Shown here one piece after another: positions 45,674 to 56,699 of a stretch of 64,000 bases of DNA. The first letter of the stretch is position 1. Each line of letters begins with the position of its first letter. The notes beneath the pieces are model-generated. The model searched no databases and was not told the origin of the DNA. It worked only from the letters and a program-made list of their open reading frames with translations. Source of the DNA: Deroplatys truncata. Its lineage: Eukaryota > Arthropoda > Insecta > Mantodea > Mantidae. Made by a program: the position numbers and the translations under genes. The stretch spans positions 198,956,565 through 199,020,564 of the forward strand of contig CM060988.1 in the NCBI GenBank assembly GCA_030765065.1, written 5' to 3'.

Positions 45674-46700
45674 TTTTACTTTCTCTACTAATCTATTAAG
45701 AAGAGCAAGTATTGTGTTCCACCCAAAAATTTGACATTGATATTTCACAAGAAATATAGAGTATGTGTGTTTCTCTCTGAACAGCATAACTCAAAAATGG
45801 AAAATTGTTTAAATACCAAACTTGTTAATAAAATTCAACATATTTTAAGGATGCGAAAAATATTTTCAAGAAAATCCCCCCACTCTACACCGTCATGGAA
45901 ATTTTTAGTTTATTTTTTCAAGAATAGTTCTAACAATTGTGATTAAGTATCATGTGTTTAAGATAGTTTCATGACAAGTTAAACGTATGTATATCTTGAA
46001 TTTTCTGGGAATAGCCTGTTAAAACCTTCTGAATAATGTTGTATAATTGGTAAACCATAAGAGATAGACAAAATCTTACTTCATGAAATATGTAGATCTT
46101 GTTAAAGCACACTGTTTGTGAGCTGGCCCTGTCGCTCAGTCAGTAGAGCACCTGTCTGCTGTGCTAGGGGCCATGGGTTCGATTCCCGGTTGCGATAAGG
46201 ACATTTTTCTGTAACCAAAATTATTTCCTATCCTCCCCAGGGTCTGGAAGTTAGAATATGTATGTGTGTGTGATCTGATGTGTAAACCCCAAAGAAGAAC
46301 CAGAAATCCAATGACAGCTGTATACGAGTTAATGCCATTGCCGATAGTCAGTGTGTTCCGGAGATAAAAGGCCGCTGATATGACAATTGTAGTTAGACAT
46401 TCCAATAAATGGAAGAATAAAAAAAAAAGAGTTTGTAGCATTAACCATTTCTGAGATATTCTTTGTTATTTTGAATTTTCAAGTGGTTAGTTGCTATTTG
46501 TTTTTTCTCAGTCATGCAGAGAGCATGGAACTTCAAAGCGATCTACTTCTTAAAAATCGAGGCTATCAATTCAACTTACTGTATCCTTCTTATACTTGCA
46601 ACAAAACGTGTGGTGAAAGTTTATCTGGATTAACAAGAAATAGGTAGAAGAATAGGTTTTTGTAAGAAGAGTGAATAGAGAGAGTCATGTGAGGGTGTGT
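45674..46700 (+). repeat. ACTTT-family repeat, opposite arm, carrying a SINE
   Basis: Starts TTTTTACTTTCTCTACTAAT and ends GAATAGAGAGAGTCATGTGA. With the preceding copy it forms an inverted pair with a spacer of about 20 bp. SINE-B at 46121-46430 interrupts it. Confidence 0.8.
46121..46430 (+). mobile_element. SINE-B (tRNA-derived)
   Basis: Head CTGTCGCTCAGTCAGTAGAG (box-A-like) and CATGGGTTCGATTCCCGG (box B), body CCCCAGGGTCTGGAAGTTAG and an A-rich tail. A 7-bp duplication GTTTGTR lies at 46114-46120 and 46431-46437. The box B is good, but the head does not close into a full cloverleaf and continues into the SINE body, so it is not a tRNA gene. Confidence 0.85.
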
Positions 46701-47310
46701 TTTCACTTTGAGGCTGCCACATAATTATGTTCAATTACTACATTACCCTTAAATAAAAGAAATTATTCCCTTATTAATGAGTACTGGGGGGTGTTAATGT
46801 CTTTTCTTTTCACTTGAATTTTGCTATTTATCTCTCACCAATTGTCTTATTCAGCATTGTGTAAATAAAGGGTTGAATATAAGGATGGGGATGGTTTTTG
46901 AAAGTAGTGAGTAATCTACAACTTAAGTTCCAAAGTTTTGTTTAGATTGGTCAAAGGTGGAAATTCGTGCATAACGGGGTAAAAATATGAGATGGGGTAT
47001 TTTTTTTTATTTGCAATGTATCCTGTAATTTGTCAAGTGCACAAATATGTGCAAACACTGGACAAGCAGTACAGTTTTTTCTATAAAGGATTGAAAATAT
47101 AGGCTAAGGGTTGTTATTAAATATTTCAAGGTAGTTTATGACAGAAAATAGGCGTTGGATGATTATTGACAGTTGGAAGGTAGCCTATTACTTTTTGCCA
47201 GGTCCTACAATATAATTCATACTTGCCAACTTTTTTGGTTTGGCTGTAAAATGTACAGGAGTGGAGTCCTTTTTACTACTTTACAGCAAAAGAGGTGTAT
47301 TTTATGCGCA
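46701..47310. other. Putative intronic DNA, nothing recognised
   Basis: No supported feature. Confidence 0.4.
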
Positions 47311-47311
47311 T

Positions 47312-47690
47312 TCTATGGCTGGGAATAAAGTTTCCCATTTTTTTGTGAGTTGTTTTTATATAGTTGATGTTTGAAGAGTAAAATATGGACTAGAAATCTG
47401 TGTATATCCTAGGAAGTGGTGGTGTTTGTTGTAATACGTATTTATTGTGTTATCAGGAAGAATCTCAGCATGTGAAACAGAAAGAAGCAATACTACCAGG
47501 TCCTAACAGAATTTCCATTTATTTTACATGCATTTTTTTTTTTAAATTTTATTTTATATACTACACTGAGCATTTTATGCGTTCCAAATTTCATGTCATC
47601 ACAAAATATCACTCTTTGTCGGACATAGTTTATTTCAGGATGTTGGCAAGTATGAGTATAATTGTGCTATATTTTTCCAGATGGGTTAAA
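47312..47690. repeat. Dispersed repeat, pair with 60.8 kb
   Basis: Landmarks AAAATATGGACTAGAA, GAAAGAAGCA.TACTACCAGG, CCATTTATT and AAATTTCATGTCA recur in the same order at 60795-61130. Type unknown. Confidence 0.7.
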
Positions 47691-48790
47691 CAGCTTAGAT
47701 TTCTACATAAGCGATTCAAAATACTTTGGGGGTAGCTTTTGAGTATTGTATGGTAGGCTATCATTTTTGTTGGGCCGTATTGTTTAAGTACAAAGCTTTG
47801 TCTAGATTGTCCAAAGAGTGCTGATTTGTATGTTAGGAGTTGAAATAATGGTAGATGTAGTTTTTGAAAGTTCAGGGTGTTTACTGATGCTGGATATAGT
47901 GGGAATATACTTGAATTTGTTTTACATACTAGATATACTGTAATTAGTGATTACACACTGAAAAAAAATTGGATGAATTATCCATATAACATTGATTTAT
48001 TTCAGATTGAATTTTCAGATCATTGGTACTTGCAAATTTTTGTTAGTAAAAGAAGTATTATTTTTAATGTTGTTTTATATTTTTTTTATAATGTAAAAAT
48101 TACTCAAAACATTTGGATAATCTTTCACCCCCCAAATTTTTTACAGGTTACACAAATTTCCAAAATTATGATGATTGTTTGGGTAAGGGAAGGGGGGGGG
48201 CTAAGGTTAGAAATACAAATGCTGACATTTCATTCCTATTCCCACAAATTTCAGTGAATTTTATGAAATTATAGTTCTAAGAGGTAAAGGGGGGGGGAAT
48301 TCAGCATAAAAAATCTTATAGATCATTGCACAATAATTTCATAAAGACTACAGAGTAAACTTAATTACATTGTCATTAGATATTTAAAAAGCCACTGGTT
48401 CAACATTGGGTATGGCAGCTAGTAATAAACACAACTTCATATTATGGCTGCAGAAACAAAACCAGTAAAGATGTTAGGTTGGCCACAAGAAGCATTTGAA
48501 TACTGCTGCATTTTTACTGTAATATGACTTGATGCAGTCTGGAACGTTGTCAAAACTTGTACTGGAAGTACACTGGTATTTTAAACCTTCAAGACAGTAT
48601 ACACCCTGAAGTTGTAGGGCATGTATCAGGTGGCTCACACAAGCTGTCTTTAGTTGAAGATAGTTTATACCAAATAGTGTAGATGCCGAAAGGTTTGCCT
48701 AAGCAGAACTGCAAAGGGGACTCCATATCAACAGAGAGGGGACTGCTAAATGAAAGCCCAATGCTTGAAAATGAACACTTTAACTGTTAT
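47691..48790. other. Putative intronic AT-rich DNA
   Basis: A 126-codon + frame at 47877-48257 is AT-driven, with no recognised motif. Poly-G runs occur at 48196 and 48290. Confidence 0.4.
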
Positions 48791-48831
48791 TACTGGTCCC
48801 AGAGCTCCTTTGGTAGAGAAACTGCCTGCTA

Positions 48832-50070
48832 CACTATGTGATCAAAAGTATCCGGACACCCCCACAAACATACGTTTTTCATCTTAGGTGCATTGTGCTG
48901 CCACCTACTGCCTGGTACTCATTATCCGTGACCTTAGTAGTCATTAGACATCGTGAAACAGCAGAATGGGACGCTCCGTGGAATTCACGGATTTCAAATG
49001 TGGTCAGGTGATTGGGTGTCACTTGTGTCAGAAGTCTGTATGCGAGATTTCCACACTCCTAAACATCCTAGTTCCACTGTTTCTGATATGATAGTGAAGT
49101 GGAAACGTGAAGGGACATGTACAGCACAAAAGCGTACAGGCCGACCTCGTCTGTTGACTGACAGAGACTGCCGACATTTAAAGAGGGTCATAAATAGTAG
49201 TAGGCAGACATCTATCCAGACCATCACACAGGAATTCCAAACTGCATCAGGATCCACTCCAAGTACTATGACAGGCGTGAGGTGAGAAACCTTGGATTCC
49301 ATGGTCGAGTGGCTGCTCATAAGCCACACATCACGCAGGAAAATGCCAAACAGTGCCTTGCTTGGTGTAAGGAGCGTCAACATTACACGATTGAACAGTG
49401 GCAAAACGTTGTGTGGAGTGATAATCACGTTACACAATGTGGCGATCCGATGGCAGGGTGTGGGTATGGCGAATGCCCGGTGAACATCATCTGCCAGCGT
49501 GTGTAGTGCCAACAGTGAAATTCGGAGGTGGGTGTTATGGTGTGGTTGTGTTTTTCCTGGAGGGGGCTTTCACCCCTTGTTGTTTTGCATGGCACGATCA
49601 CAGCGCAGACCTACATTGATATTTTAAGCACCTTCTTGCTTCCCACTGTTGAAGAGCAATTTGGGGATGGCAATTGCATCTTTCAACACGATCGAGCACC
49701 TGTTCATACTGCGCAGGCTGTGGCAGAGTGGTTACATGACAATAACATCCCTGTAATGGACTGGCCTGCACAGAGTCCTGACTTGAATCATAGAACACCT
49801 TTGGGATGTTTTGGAACGCTGACTTCGTGCCAGGCCTCATTGATCTACACCGATACCTCTCCTCAGTTCCGCACTCCGTGAAGAATGGGCTGCCATTCCC
49901 CAAGAAACCTTCCAGCACCTGATTGAAAGTATGCCTGCGAGAGTGAATGCTGTCATCAAGGCTAAGGGTGGGCCAACACCATATTGACGTTTAGCATTAC
50001 CGATGGAGGGTGCCACGAACTTGTAACGTCATTTTCAGCCAGGTGTCCGGATACTTTTGATCACGTAGTG
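48832..50070 (+). mobile_element. Tc1-like transposon, full length but mutated
   Basis: A 1239-bp element with terminal inverted repeats CACTATGTGATCAAAAGTAT and ATACTTTTGATCACGTAGTG, flanked by TA at 48830-48831 and 50071-50072. It carries one transposase gene reading + and no introns. Ends and interior match the Tc1 plan closely, and stops are few, so the copy is relatively recent. It is inserted in a SINE-B-like element. Confidence 0.95.
48967..49986 (+). pseudogene. Tc1 transposase (DD34E), frameshifted
   Basis: The start is ATG 48967 (MGRSVEFTDFKCGQVIGC, paired-like helix-turn-helix). The gene continues in another frame from about 49075 with STVSDMIVKWKREGT and the AT-hook-like KRTGRPRLLTD. 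After about 49285 come LGFHGRVAAHKPHIT, VVWSDN with the first catalytic D (E after it lost), GRVWVWRMPGE, the second catalytic motif FQHDRAPVHTAQAVAEWL and MDWPAQSPDLN. The DD34E glutamate (usually PIEHLW) is shifted out of frame by a small deletion at about 49790. At least four frameshifts separate these blocks. Family length is about 345 residues. Confidence 0.9.
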
Positions 50071-50353
50071 TATATAAGGTTCTGGGTTCAATTCCCAGCT
50101 GGGCTCCAGAAAGTTGCCTTTAAGCATAAACATTTCATGGTATGTCCAGGGTATGGTGTTTGAATGTGAGAGTTATCGATTATTTAATAACCAATTTGCT
50201 CATTAACAAGAATTCAGGATTGTCACTTGATGCGTGTGTTAAGTCATTTAGTTCAGTGAGTTAATCTACACTCAGTACAACTATACAGCACCAATTGGTG
50301 CCACAAAGTTAACAAGATTAAACAAATTCTATTTTCATTATATTTATGCACCT

Positions 50354-50878
50354 TTAACCCACTGTTAGAATTAAATTATTTACTGTTAGTGCATTATTCT
50401 TAATAAGCATGTGCAAAACCATGCCCACCTTTTGGTGGACGAATAGATCTAAGAGCCTCTCCGGTCCACATTCTACCTGTAATGAGCCATCATTTCTTGA
50501 TATCTTTCCTGCACACATTTTAGCCATATCCGTATGTTCGTTATTGGTGAGTGTTACCTTTTTGTCTGAATGACCTGGCTCGAACTGCAAGCAGGCGACC
50601 GTGCGATGCTTATCAGTATGAAACTGCCAGGTAAACACATGCAGACAGCAGCAATACCTCGGTGACCTTTGTACATGCACTGGCTCTTTCAACATCAGTG
50701 ATGCAGCAACTACTTTTGCGCCTATGTATGCGAGAAATATAAAACTGTAAATGACGGCTTGTTTGTGACACCTCGTATAATTTTTGCCAGTTTTATCAGC
50801 TTTCATTAAAATTATAAAATTCAGCAAAGTTACTGAGAAATTCGGTAATCTGAAGACAATATGCAACTCCAACAACAC
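50354..50878 (-). CDS. Hypothetical open frame, unrecognised
   Basis: A 174-codon minus-strand frame (148 codons from the first ATG, MKADKTGKNYTRCHKQAV). It is the longest frame in the window outside tandem repeats and transposases. It contains a hydrophobic stretch YSFIFLAYIGAKVVAASLML and a cysteine-rich RYCCCLHVFTW, and no domain I recognise. It may be part of an unclassified transposon, a gene on the opposite strand of the putative intron, or chance. No promoter, polyadenylation or splice context supports expression. Confidence 0.2.
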   Translation of the reverse strand: MLLELHIVFRLPNFSVTLLNFIILMKADKTGKNYTRCHKQAVIYSFIFLAYIGAKVVAASLMLKEPVHVQRSPRYCCCLHVFTWQFHTDKHRTVACLQFEPGHSDKKVTLTNNEHTDMAKMCAGKISRNDGSLQVECGPERLLDLFVHQKVGMVLHMLIKNNALTVNNLILTVG

Positions 50879-50949
50879 AATTTTAAAAAAGTTTTAAGCC
50901 TCTGTATTTACCACAAATTTGGGACTTTGTTCCGTATCTACCTTGGCTA

Positions 50950-51425
50950 ATTAATTCACGCTTTGGCTGATAGCAGGCACTTTGTGGCTATAAAGTTCAT
51001 CAGGAAAAGCTGCCAACATCTGAGTGAAAAACAGTGAGAGATCAAAGTTGGTGCTCTCTCTGAACAAAGAGAGCGACATTAAACAAAAAAAGAAAGACAA
51101 ATAGAAAGGAAGAAGTGAGTAAGAGGTGAATGGAGGCTGGGGGCATAGCGAGCGCAGTAAATTTACACAGACCTTTGGTTTCGAGATTTACCCCAGGTTA
51201 TTGTATTTTAATTGGTTTCATATAATGTAAGAAGAATAAATACATCACTATTTTCACAAATTGTGCTGGTGCAATTGGATTAGTACTTCTGCGCATTTGC
51301 AGTATTAGCAAAGTGGAGTACTTTGTTGACGTTTTGCAATAAATTTACCACATAAGAAATGTCTTAAAAGGGGCGGATGGGTGGTTTACAGGTTGAGTGT
51401 TCATGTCTCCTCTTAAAGCCATGGA
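50950..51425. repeat. Dispersed repeat, pair with 36.25 kb
   Basis: Same landmarks as 36245-36640, with a GAGAG-rich insertion at about 51050-51130. Confidence 0.65.
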
Positions 51426-52059
51426 TATATAATTTTTTGTTAAAACATTTTAAGTACAAGGTAAATAACAAAATCTGCCGGTTCGCAATGAGTGCCAAAA
51501 ATATTCTTTGATAATCATATTCAATGAAATTGGGTGACATGAATATGAATCCTTCCCATTTTTAAATTTTGGAAACATATTATAGCCTATATGTGTCAGA
51601 AAGATCAGTGCTTTCAATGTGAAGGAATTACGAAAATTGGTTGAGTAAGTTGCGAGATTGTCTTTCATATTGTTAATATAGATAAAGCTTGCACCATTAC
51701 TTTGACCTACATAGAACTTGGCACATTTATTCCCATTTTAATAGAAATAATGAAGTATATAATGACTGCATTTTCATTAAGCCAGTCACTGACTGTTCTG
51801 TAGGCTATTATGCCAGATGTTGTCAATCCCATGCTAAATGGTGTTTTGTGCTCATGTATGGTTAGCAAGGCCACGCCTTCTGTAGTTCGGCTATGTGCTC
51901 TCCATTATTACCTCAAATTGTACTGAAATTATAGTTTGAATTATTGCTGTTAACCTGCTTCAAGAAAAAAAGGGGATTCCTGCTGTAGTGAAATAGAGAG
52001 CAAAGTCCAGGTGGTGTTGCTTGTGATTGATATTTTTTGAAAGTGAACTACTCATCAAC
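51426..52059. other. Putative intronic DNA, nothing recognised
   Basis: No supported feature. Confidence 0.4.
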
Positions 52060-52067
52060 TGCTGACA

Positions 52068-52693
52068 CAGGATTGCCAGATATCTGACATCAAAATAGGG
52101 GACAGATGTGCAGTTGAGCAACACTTACAGCAATCTTCGCAAAATGGTCTTGTACCAATCGTTATTGCATACTAACCAATTTTTCCGAATCCTTACGAAA
52201 AAATACACAGTCTTTTATCTTTTTTTTAACATGATCACCTTTACATTTCAAGTTTCTATCCATTTCCATTATTAATTTACTTCTTGTTTTCCAAAAGAAT
52301 AACCATGTGTTGGTGTTTGCTTCACAAGCTTATAACAAACACCCTTAATTGTTGACAGGTATCAATCCAAAGGGAAAACATAAGTGCCACAGCAGTTGTT
52401 AATTATTAGACATGACTTCCGCCGGGCTGGCTAATCCCCAAAAATTGCCAAATTTGTAAACAATGAACCAATTGTAAGTGGGTCATTACCAACATACCAA
52501 CCGCTATAACGGTAAAACTTACCAGAAAGTACTTTTTACAGTATAAAGAAATGTAGTAGCCAGTTTTGCCAACTCCAGAGGTGAGAACATTAATGTATTT
52601 TTCTTTATCAAGTTTAAAAATACACCAAAATGCGGGACATCACTTTCCAGGACGCCGGACATTTAGTGCAAATCTGGGACATTTGGCAACCCT
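52068..52693. mobile_element. hAT-type MITE (probable)
   Basis: A 626-bp non-coding element starting CAGGATTGCC and ending GGCAACCCT, flanked by an exact 8-bp duplication TGCTGACA (52060-52067, 52694-52701). The inverted repeats match for about 10 bp with one mismatch, and the right end lacks the final G. The 8-bp duplication with CAGGRTTGCC ends points to hAT. Confidence 0.7.
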
Positions 52694-52704
52694 TGCTGAC
52701 ATGT

Positions 52705-54210
52705 GCCATGCTTCGGCAAAATGAATCAAATTCTTAAAGACAGCGGGCGTTTGCTTATTTGTAATTTGTAGAGGTGCGACGCACTTTCAGTATAGTTTGG
52801 TACCATCGTTAGTTTCTCCACCAGCCACAGGAATGTGCTGCCAGTGGAATTCTGCAGTGTCATTGGATGGGAGATAGGAATCGAAAACTTAAACAGTTTG
52901 CCATGTGGACATGCCATATTGATGTATTGAGCACGAATTGCACTTTAATCTAAAATAGGATGTGAAGCGAGATTGATTTGGATTCCATACGTAGATAAAC
53001 AATGTAACCAAACATGTATTAACAGAGTTGATAAGCTTCAATATTCTGTTCATCCATAACCTCTTTATGAGGTTATGGAGGACAGAATCTGGACAACATG
53101 ATACCCATTATTGTAATGAAGAACTTTAAAGAAAAGTGCAGTTTTAAAAGCTGGTGAAAAAAAAAGAGATGTTTGATAGAGATGTAGAAGTAAGATTAGA
53201 AATTTAAAATGTATAAATACACCTATATCTGAATTCATAACCAAATCGTCAAGTATAGCGGTTATGTTACTAAAGCACTTTGGCTCACCTCTATAGAGCC
53301 ACTATAATTTAGCTCAGTTTTCCAGGAAGAGGATTTTACAAGTTAAATGGGCGCTGCACTGGAATTTAAGTGTGTTGTGTGTATTTATTTGTAATTGTAT
53401 ACTTATTGGTGAATCCGTAAAAGAACTGGTCATGCATGATAGAGCATGTGTACCTTAGTTGTTTCAGGTGGCTATGGCTCACATTCAGGAGGTCTCAGGT
53501 TCAAACATGGCCAATCTTCCTGGAATCCTTTTATGATTTCAAGTAAATATGGAACTGAATACATCTGTGCCATTACCCAGTTTCACCACAATGACACATA
53601 CCGGTTACATGGCCTTTGCCACTTTTCAGCAGATGGTTCAGGTTTATGCCAGAGTCATGCTGTGGAAAATAAATAATCACAGTGTTATTTATACAGACAT
53701 ACAAAAGAAGCTATTGTAATTATATGTTTACAGTATTAACATATTAATGACATCACATATATGATAAAGCCTCTTAGTACTAGCAGAAATCTGGTTTTCT
53801 CTGGTTACATATCTAGTGTCTCAAGATAAATGTTGGCTGCCCTGATATGCAGCATCAGCCATCTTGGTTTTTGGTAAATTGAATAAGGCTACATCATGCA
53901 TAGCATAACTTAGAGAAAGCAAGGGGGGCTTTTTGCCATTCACTGCAGTATTTCCAATTTAACATTTTACTTTTAAGTAAAAACATAGCATTGTAGAGTA
54001 GCTCTCAGCTAACATTGTTTACATTATGAACTTACAATTCTCAATAGTGACAAAACTGCTAGTATGTGTTTACATTTCCACAACAGGGAGCTGGAAGTGC
54101 TGTTATTGCAGCGTTTACTTTCTTTGTTTTTCATCATTGTGGGTAACATAATTAGTGGACAAACCCTGGTATTAACTATTTGAGATGAGTAACAGGAAGT
54201 GGATAGAAAA
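52705..54210. other. Putative intronic DNA with possible old SINE
   Basis: Bases 53440-53690 carry a box-B-like GTCTCAGGTTCAAACATG and an A-rich end GGAAAATAAATAATC, suggesting a decayed tRNA-derived SINE. The rest is unrecognised. Confidence 0.4.
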
Positions 54211-54212
54211 AA

Positions 54213-54305
54213 GCTGATGTGTTTTCTTCTACTCACTCTTCCACAAATATTCTTTAAAGAAGCTTACGCTTTTAGGTATTTCTTATTAATTGAGATAAAC
54301 TTCCA
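54213..54305 (-). repeat. ACTTT-family terminal fragment
   Basis: Only the first 95 bp of a reverse copy (CTGATGTGTTTTCTTCTACTC, TTAATTGAGATAAAC). It abuts a forward copy directly, as at 3628. Confidence 0.7.
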
Positions 54306-54307
54306 TT

Positions 54308-55075
54308 ATATATTTTTACTTTCTCTACTACGTACATAAGTAGGTATTGCATTTCACCCAAAAATTTGATACTGAGATTTCACCGGAAATATATGTTTTG
54401 AGGCCCCCTAAATCCAAAAAAAAGAGCATTTTTAGAAAAAATGTTCATTTGTCTGTGTACAGCATAACTCAAAAATGAAAAGTCTATAAATGCCAAACTT
54501 GCTATTTAGGTTCAGTATCTTCCAAAGATTTGAAGCGAAGATTTTCAAGAAAATCCTCCCCTGTCCCAAAATGCCCTTTGCAATTTTTGAAGCTTTTTAT
54601 TTTGACAAATAAAATGCACATTTTTAATTTTTTGGGAAAATAGCTTATGAAATTCGGAAGGAATTTTGTGTAACTGGTAAACGTTAAGAGATACACAAAA
54701 AATGTAGATCTATTTAAAACACACAATTCATTTTCAAATAACTTTGTGGCATCAGCCATTTCTGAGATATCTCTTAATATTGGCTTCAATTGTTCAATAG
54801 TTGTAATTTTTTTAAAGTCCTGTCGTTCAGTTGCCACTTGTGGTGTAATGGAAAAGCTGGAATTTTAAAGCCATGCCGAACCACTTTTAAATACCTGACT
54901 ATTGATTTCGTTTCCGCTATATGTCTTGTGCCTACAATGAAACTACATCTGCAGATGTTTATCTCGATCAACATGATGCAGAGAGGAAAATAAGCTTGCT
55001 TAAGCACATTTGTAGAAGCTGTATAAAAATAATAATGCATGTAGAAGGTCATGAGATATAAACACATCAGAAGTT
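54308..55075 (+). repeat. ACTTT-family repeat, CpG-depleted
   Basis: Starts TTTTTACTTTCTCTACTACG and ends ATAAACACATCAG. Many sites that are CpG in upstream copies are TpG here (AAAAATGAAAAG for AAAAACGAAAAG). Confidence 0.8.
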
Positions 55076-55540
55076 TTTCTTCTCTAGAATATCTGAATAG
55101 AGTTCCCGTATTTAAAATAGAGAATACAACTTATATTAGGGTTACATGATGTCACGTCTTTGAGAAACTAAATTGTTTTTCTAAGAATTTTCATGAGGAA
55201 AGAATATCCTCCAAACATTGTAGAGTTAGTGCCATTTCATTTTGTCTTTCTGGCCACTTAAAAGTCCAAACATAACATTTAAATGGACATGTTTCGGGTT
55301 TGCTTATAACACGTGAAATTTTAAAACTTGATTGTTCTTATTGTTTTCTGAGTTTAAATGCTCTTGATTTTGCAATCTTTGTTCACTTTCATATTTACGG
55401 TATTGTTTCTTTGTGGGTGGATGAAGAAGCTAAAGCGCCTTCTCCTGATATCATGTATAGTTTTGGATTTAGGATTTCAATAATTTATTACATGATTGAT
55501 TTTTAGAAAATTAAAAGTTTTATTATTATTAATATTACTT
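55076..55540. other. Putative intronic DNA, nothing recognised
   Basis: No supported feature. Confidence 0.4.
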
Positions 55541-55994
55541 TTACTTTCTCCACCACATACATGGGTAGAGAAGATTTTGCATTTCATCTAAAAACTTGAT
55601 ACTGAGATTTCACTGGAAATATATGTTTTAGCATTTTTGGAAAAAAGTCTGCTAGTGTGAATGGCATAACTTAAAAATGAAAAGCCGGATAAACACCGAA
55701 CGTGGTATTTAGGTTTGGTACCTTCTAAAGATGCGACACAATTTCCAAGAAACCCCCCACCCCCCCAACTACCCGTTATATGGAAGGTTTTTCAAAATAT
55801 GATTTTGATTAAAGTTCCATATATTTGTATATTTATAACAAATTAAATGTATATCTTGAAGTTTCTGGGAATAGCTTCTTAAGTCCTCTTCATTTGAAAG
55901 GAATTTTATATGCTCTTGTATAACTAGTAGACATTAAGCAATAAACGAAAACATACTGCACAGGAAATGTAGACCTCTTTAAAACTCAATCTTC

Positions 55995-56073
<79 letters not shown>

Positions 56074-56268
56074 TTGATAGCGTGTTGCATCTGGTTCTGA
56101 AACATTTGACTATCTATTCCCTTTATATCTGTAACAAACTGTGAAATGTAGCTATTTCTGGAAAGGTTTATCTCAATTAAAATAAACTTTCATAAGAATA
56201 ATTTGTATACCTACTAATAGGCGATAGAAGGTAGAGAAAGTTATGTTAATGTGACACATCAGATTTTT
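55541..56268 (+). repeat. ACTTT-family repeat, tandem copy 1
   Basis: Starts TTTTACTTTCTCCACCAC and ends GTAGAGAAAGTTATG...ACACATCAGATTTTT, where the next forward copy begins at once. It carries an (ATT)n array at 55995-56074. Confidence 0.8.
55995..56074. repeat. (ATT)n microsatellite
   Basis: About 26 ATT trinucleotides within the ACTTT copy. Confidence 0.95.
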
Positions 56269-56610
56269 ATTTTCTCTTGTCCCTGCTAATAGTATGTAGA
56301 GGAAGTGTTGTATTCTACCCAAAATTCAATATCAAGAGTCCACCAGAAATAAACGTTTTGAGATCTAATAAAATGTTTTTTAGAAATAATCTTATTGGTT
56401 CAGTAAGTGAGAGAGCGAGCGAGCAACATGACTTAAAAATGAAATATTGGATGAATACCAAACTTGGTATTTTTAAGTTCATCTTCCAAGGATGTGATAC
56501 TAGGATTTTCAGAAAAGCCTGACTATCCTTTATATGAAAAAAGTTTAATTATTTTTTATTTTCTCAAAAATGATTCTTATGGTTTTGATTAAAAACACGA
56601 TAAAGAGTTG
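56269..56610 (+). repeat. ACTTT-family repeat, tandem copy 2, 3'-truncated
   Basis: Starts ATTTTCTCTTGTCCCTGC, runs to about GGTTTTGATTAAAAACACG. Confidence 0.7.
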
Positions 56611-56699
56611 AACCTCATTTATATGTTTCTGGTTCCCATGTACAAAATCTATTAATTTAGTTACTCATTTATGCATTGTGTTTATGTTACGTTAAAATA

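Larger units (their letters stand above)
48792..50170 (+). mobile_element. SINE-B-like element split by Tc1
   Basis: The left part ends ...TCCTTTGGTAGAGAAACTGC (box-A-like) at 48831; the right part resumes with AAGGTTCTGGGTTCAATTCC (box B) after 50071 and CAGGGTATGGTGTTTGAATG, matching the SINE-B body order. The Tc1 inserted between the two internal promoter boxes. Confidence 0.75.

Noticed and set aside
46121-46195. Possible tRNA gene
   Set aside because: Good box A and B, but acceptor ends do not pair and it is part of a SINE with a target duplication.
46870-47870. Possible 0.97-kb tandem duplication
   Set aside because: Only a short phrase (TTTTTGAAAGT with flanks) repeats; the rest does not align by eye.
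48994-49512. 172-codon minus frame
   Set aside because: Antisense shadow of the Tc1 transposase.
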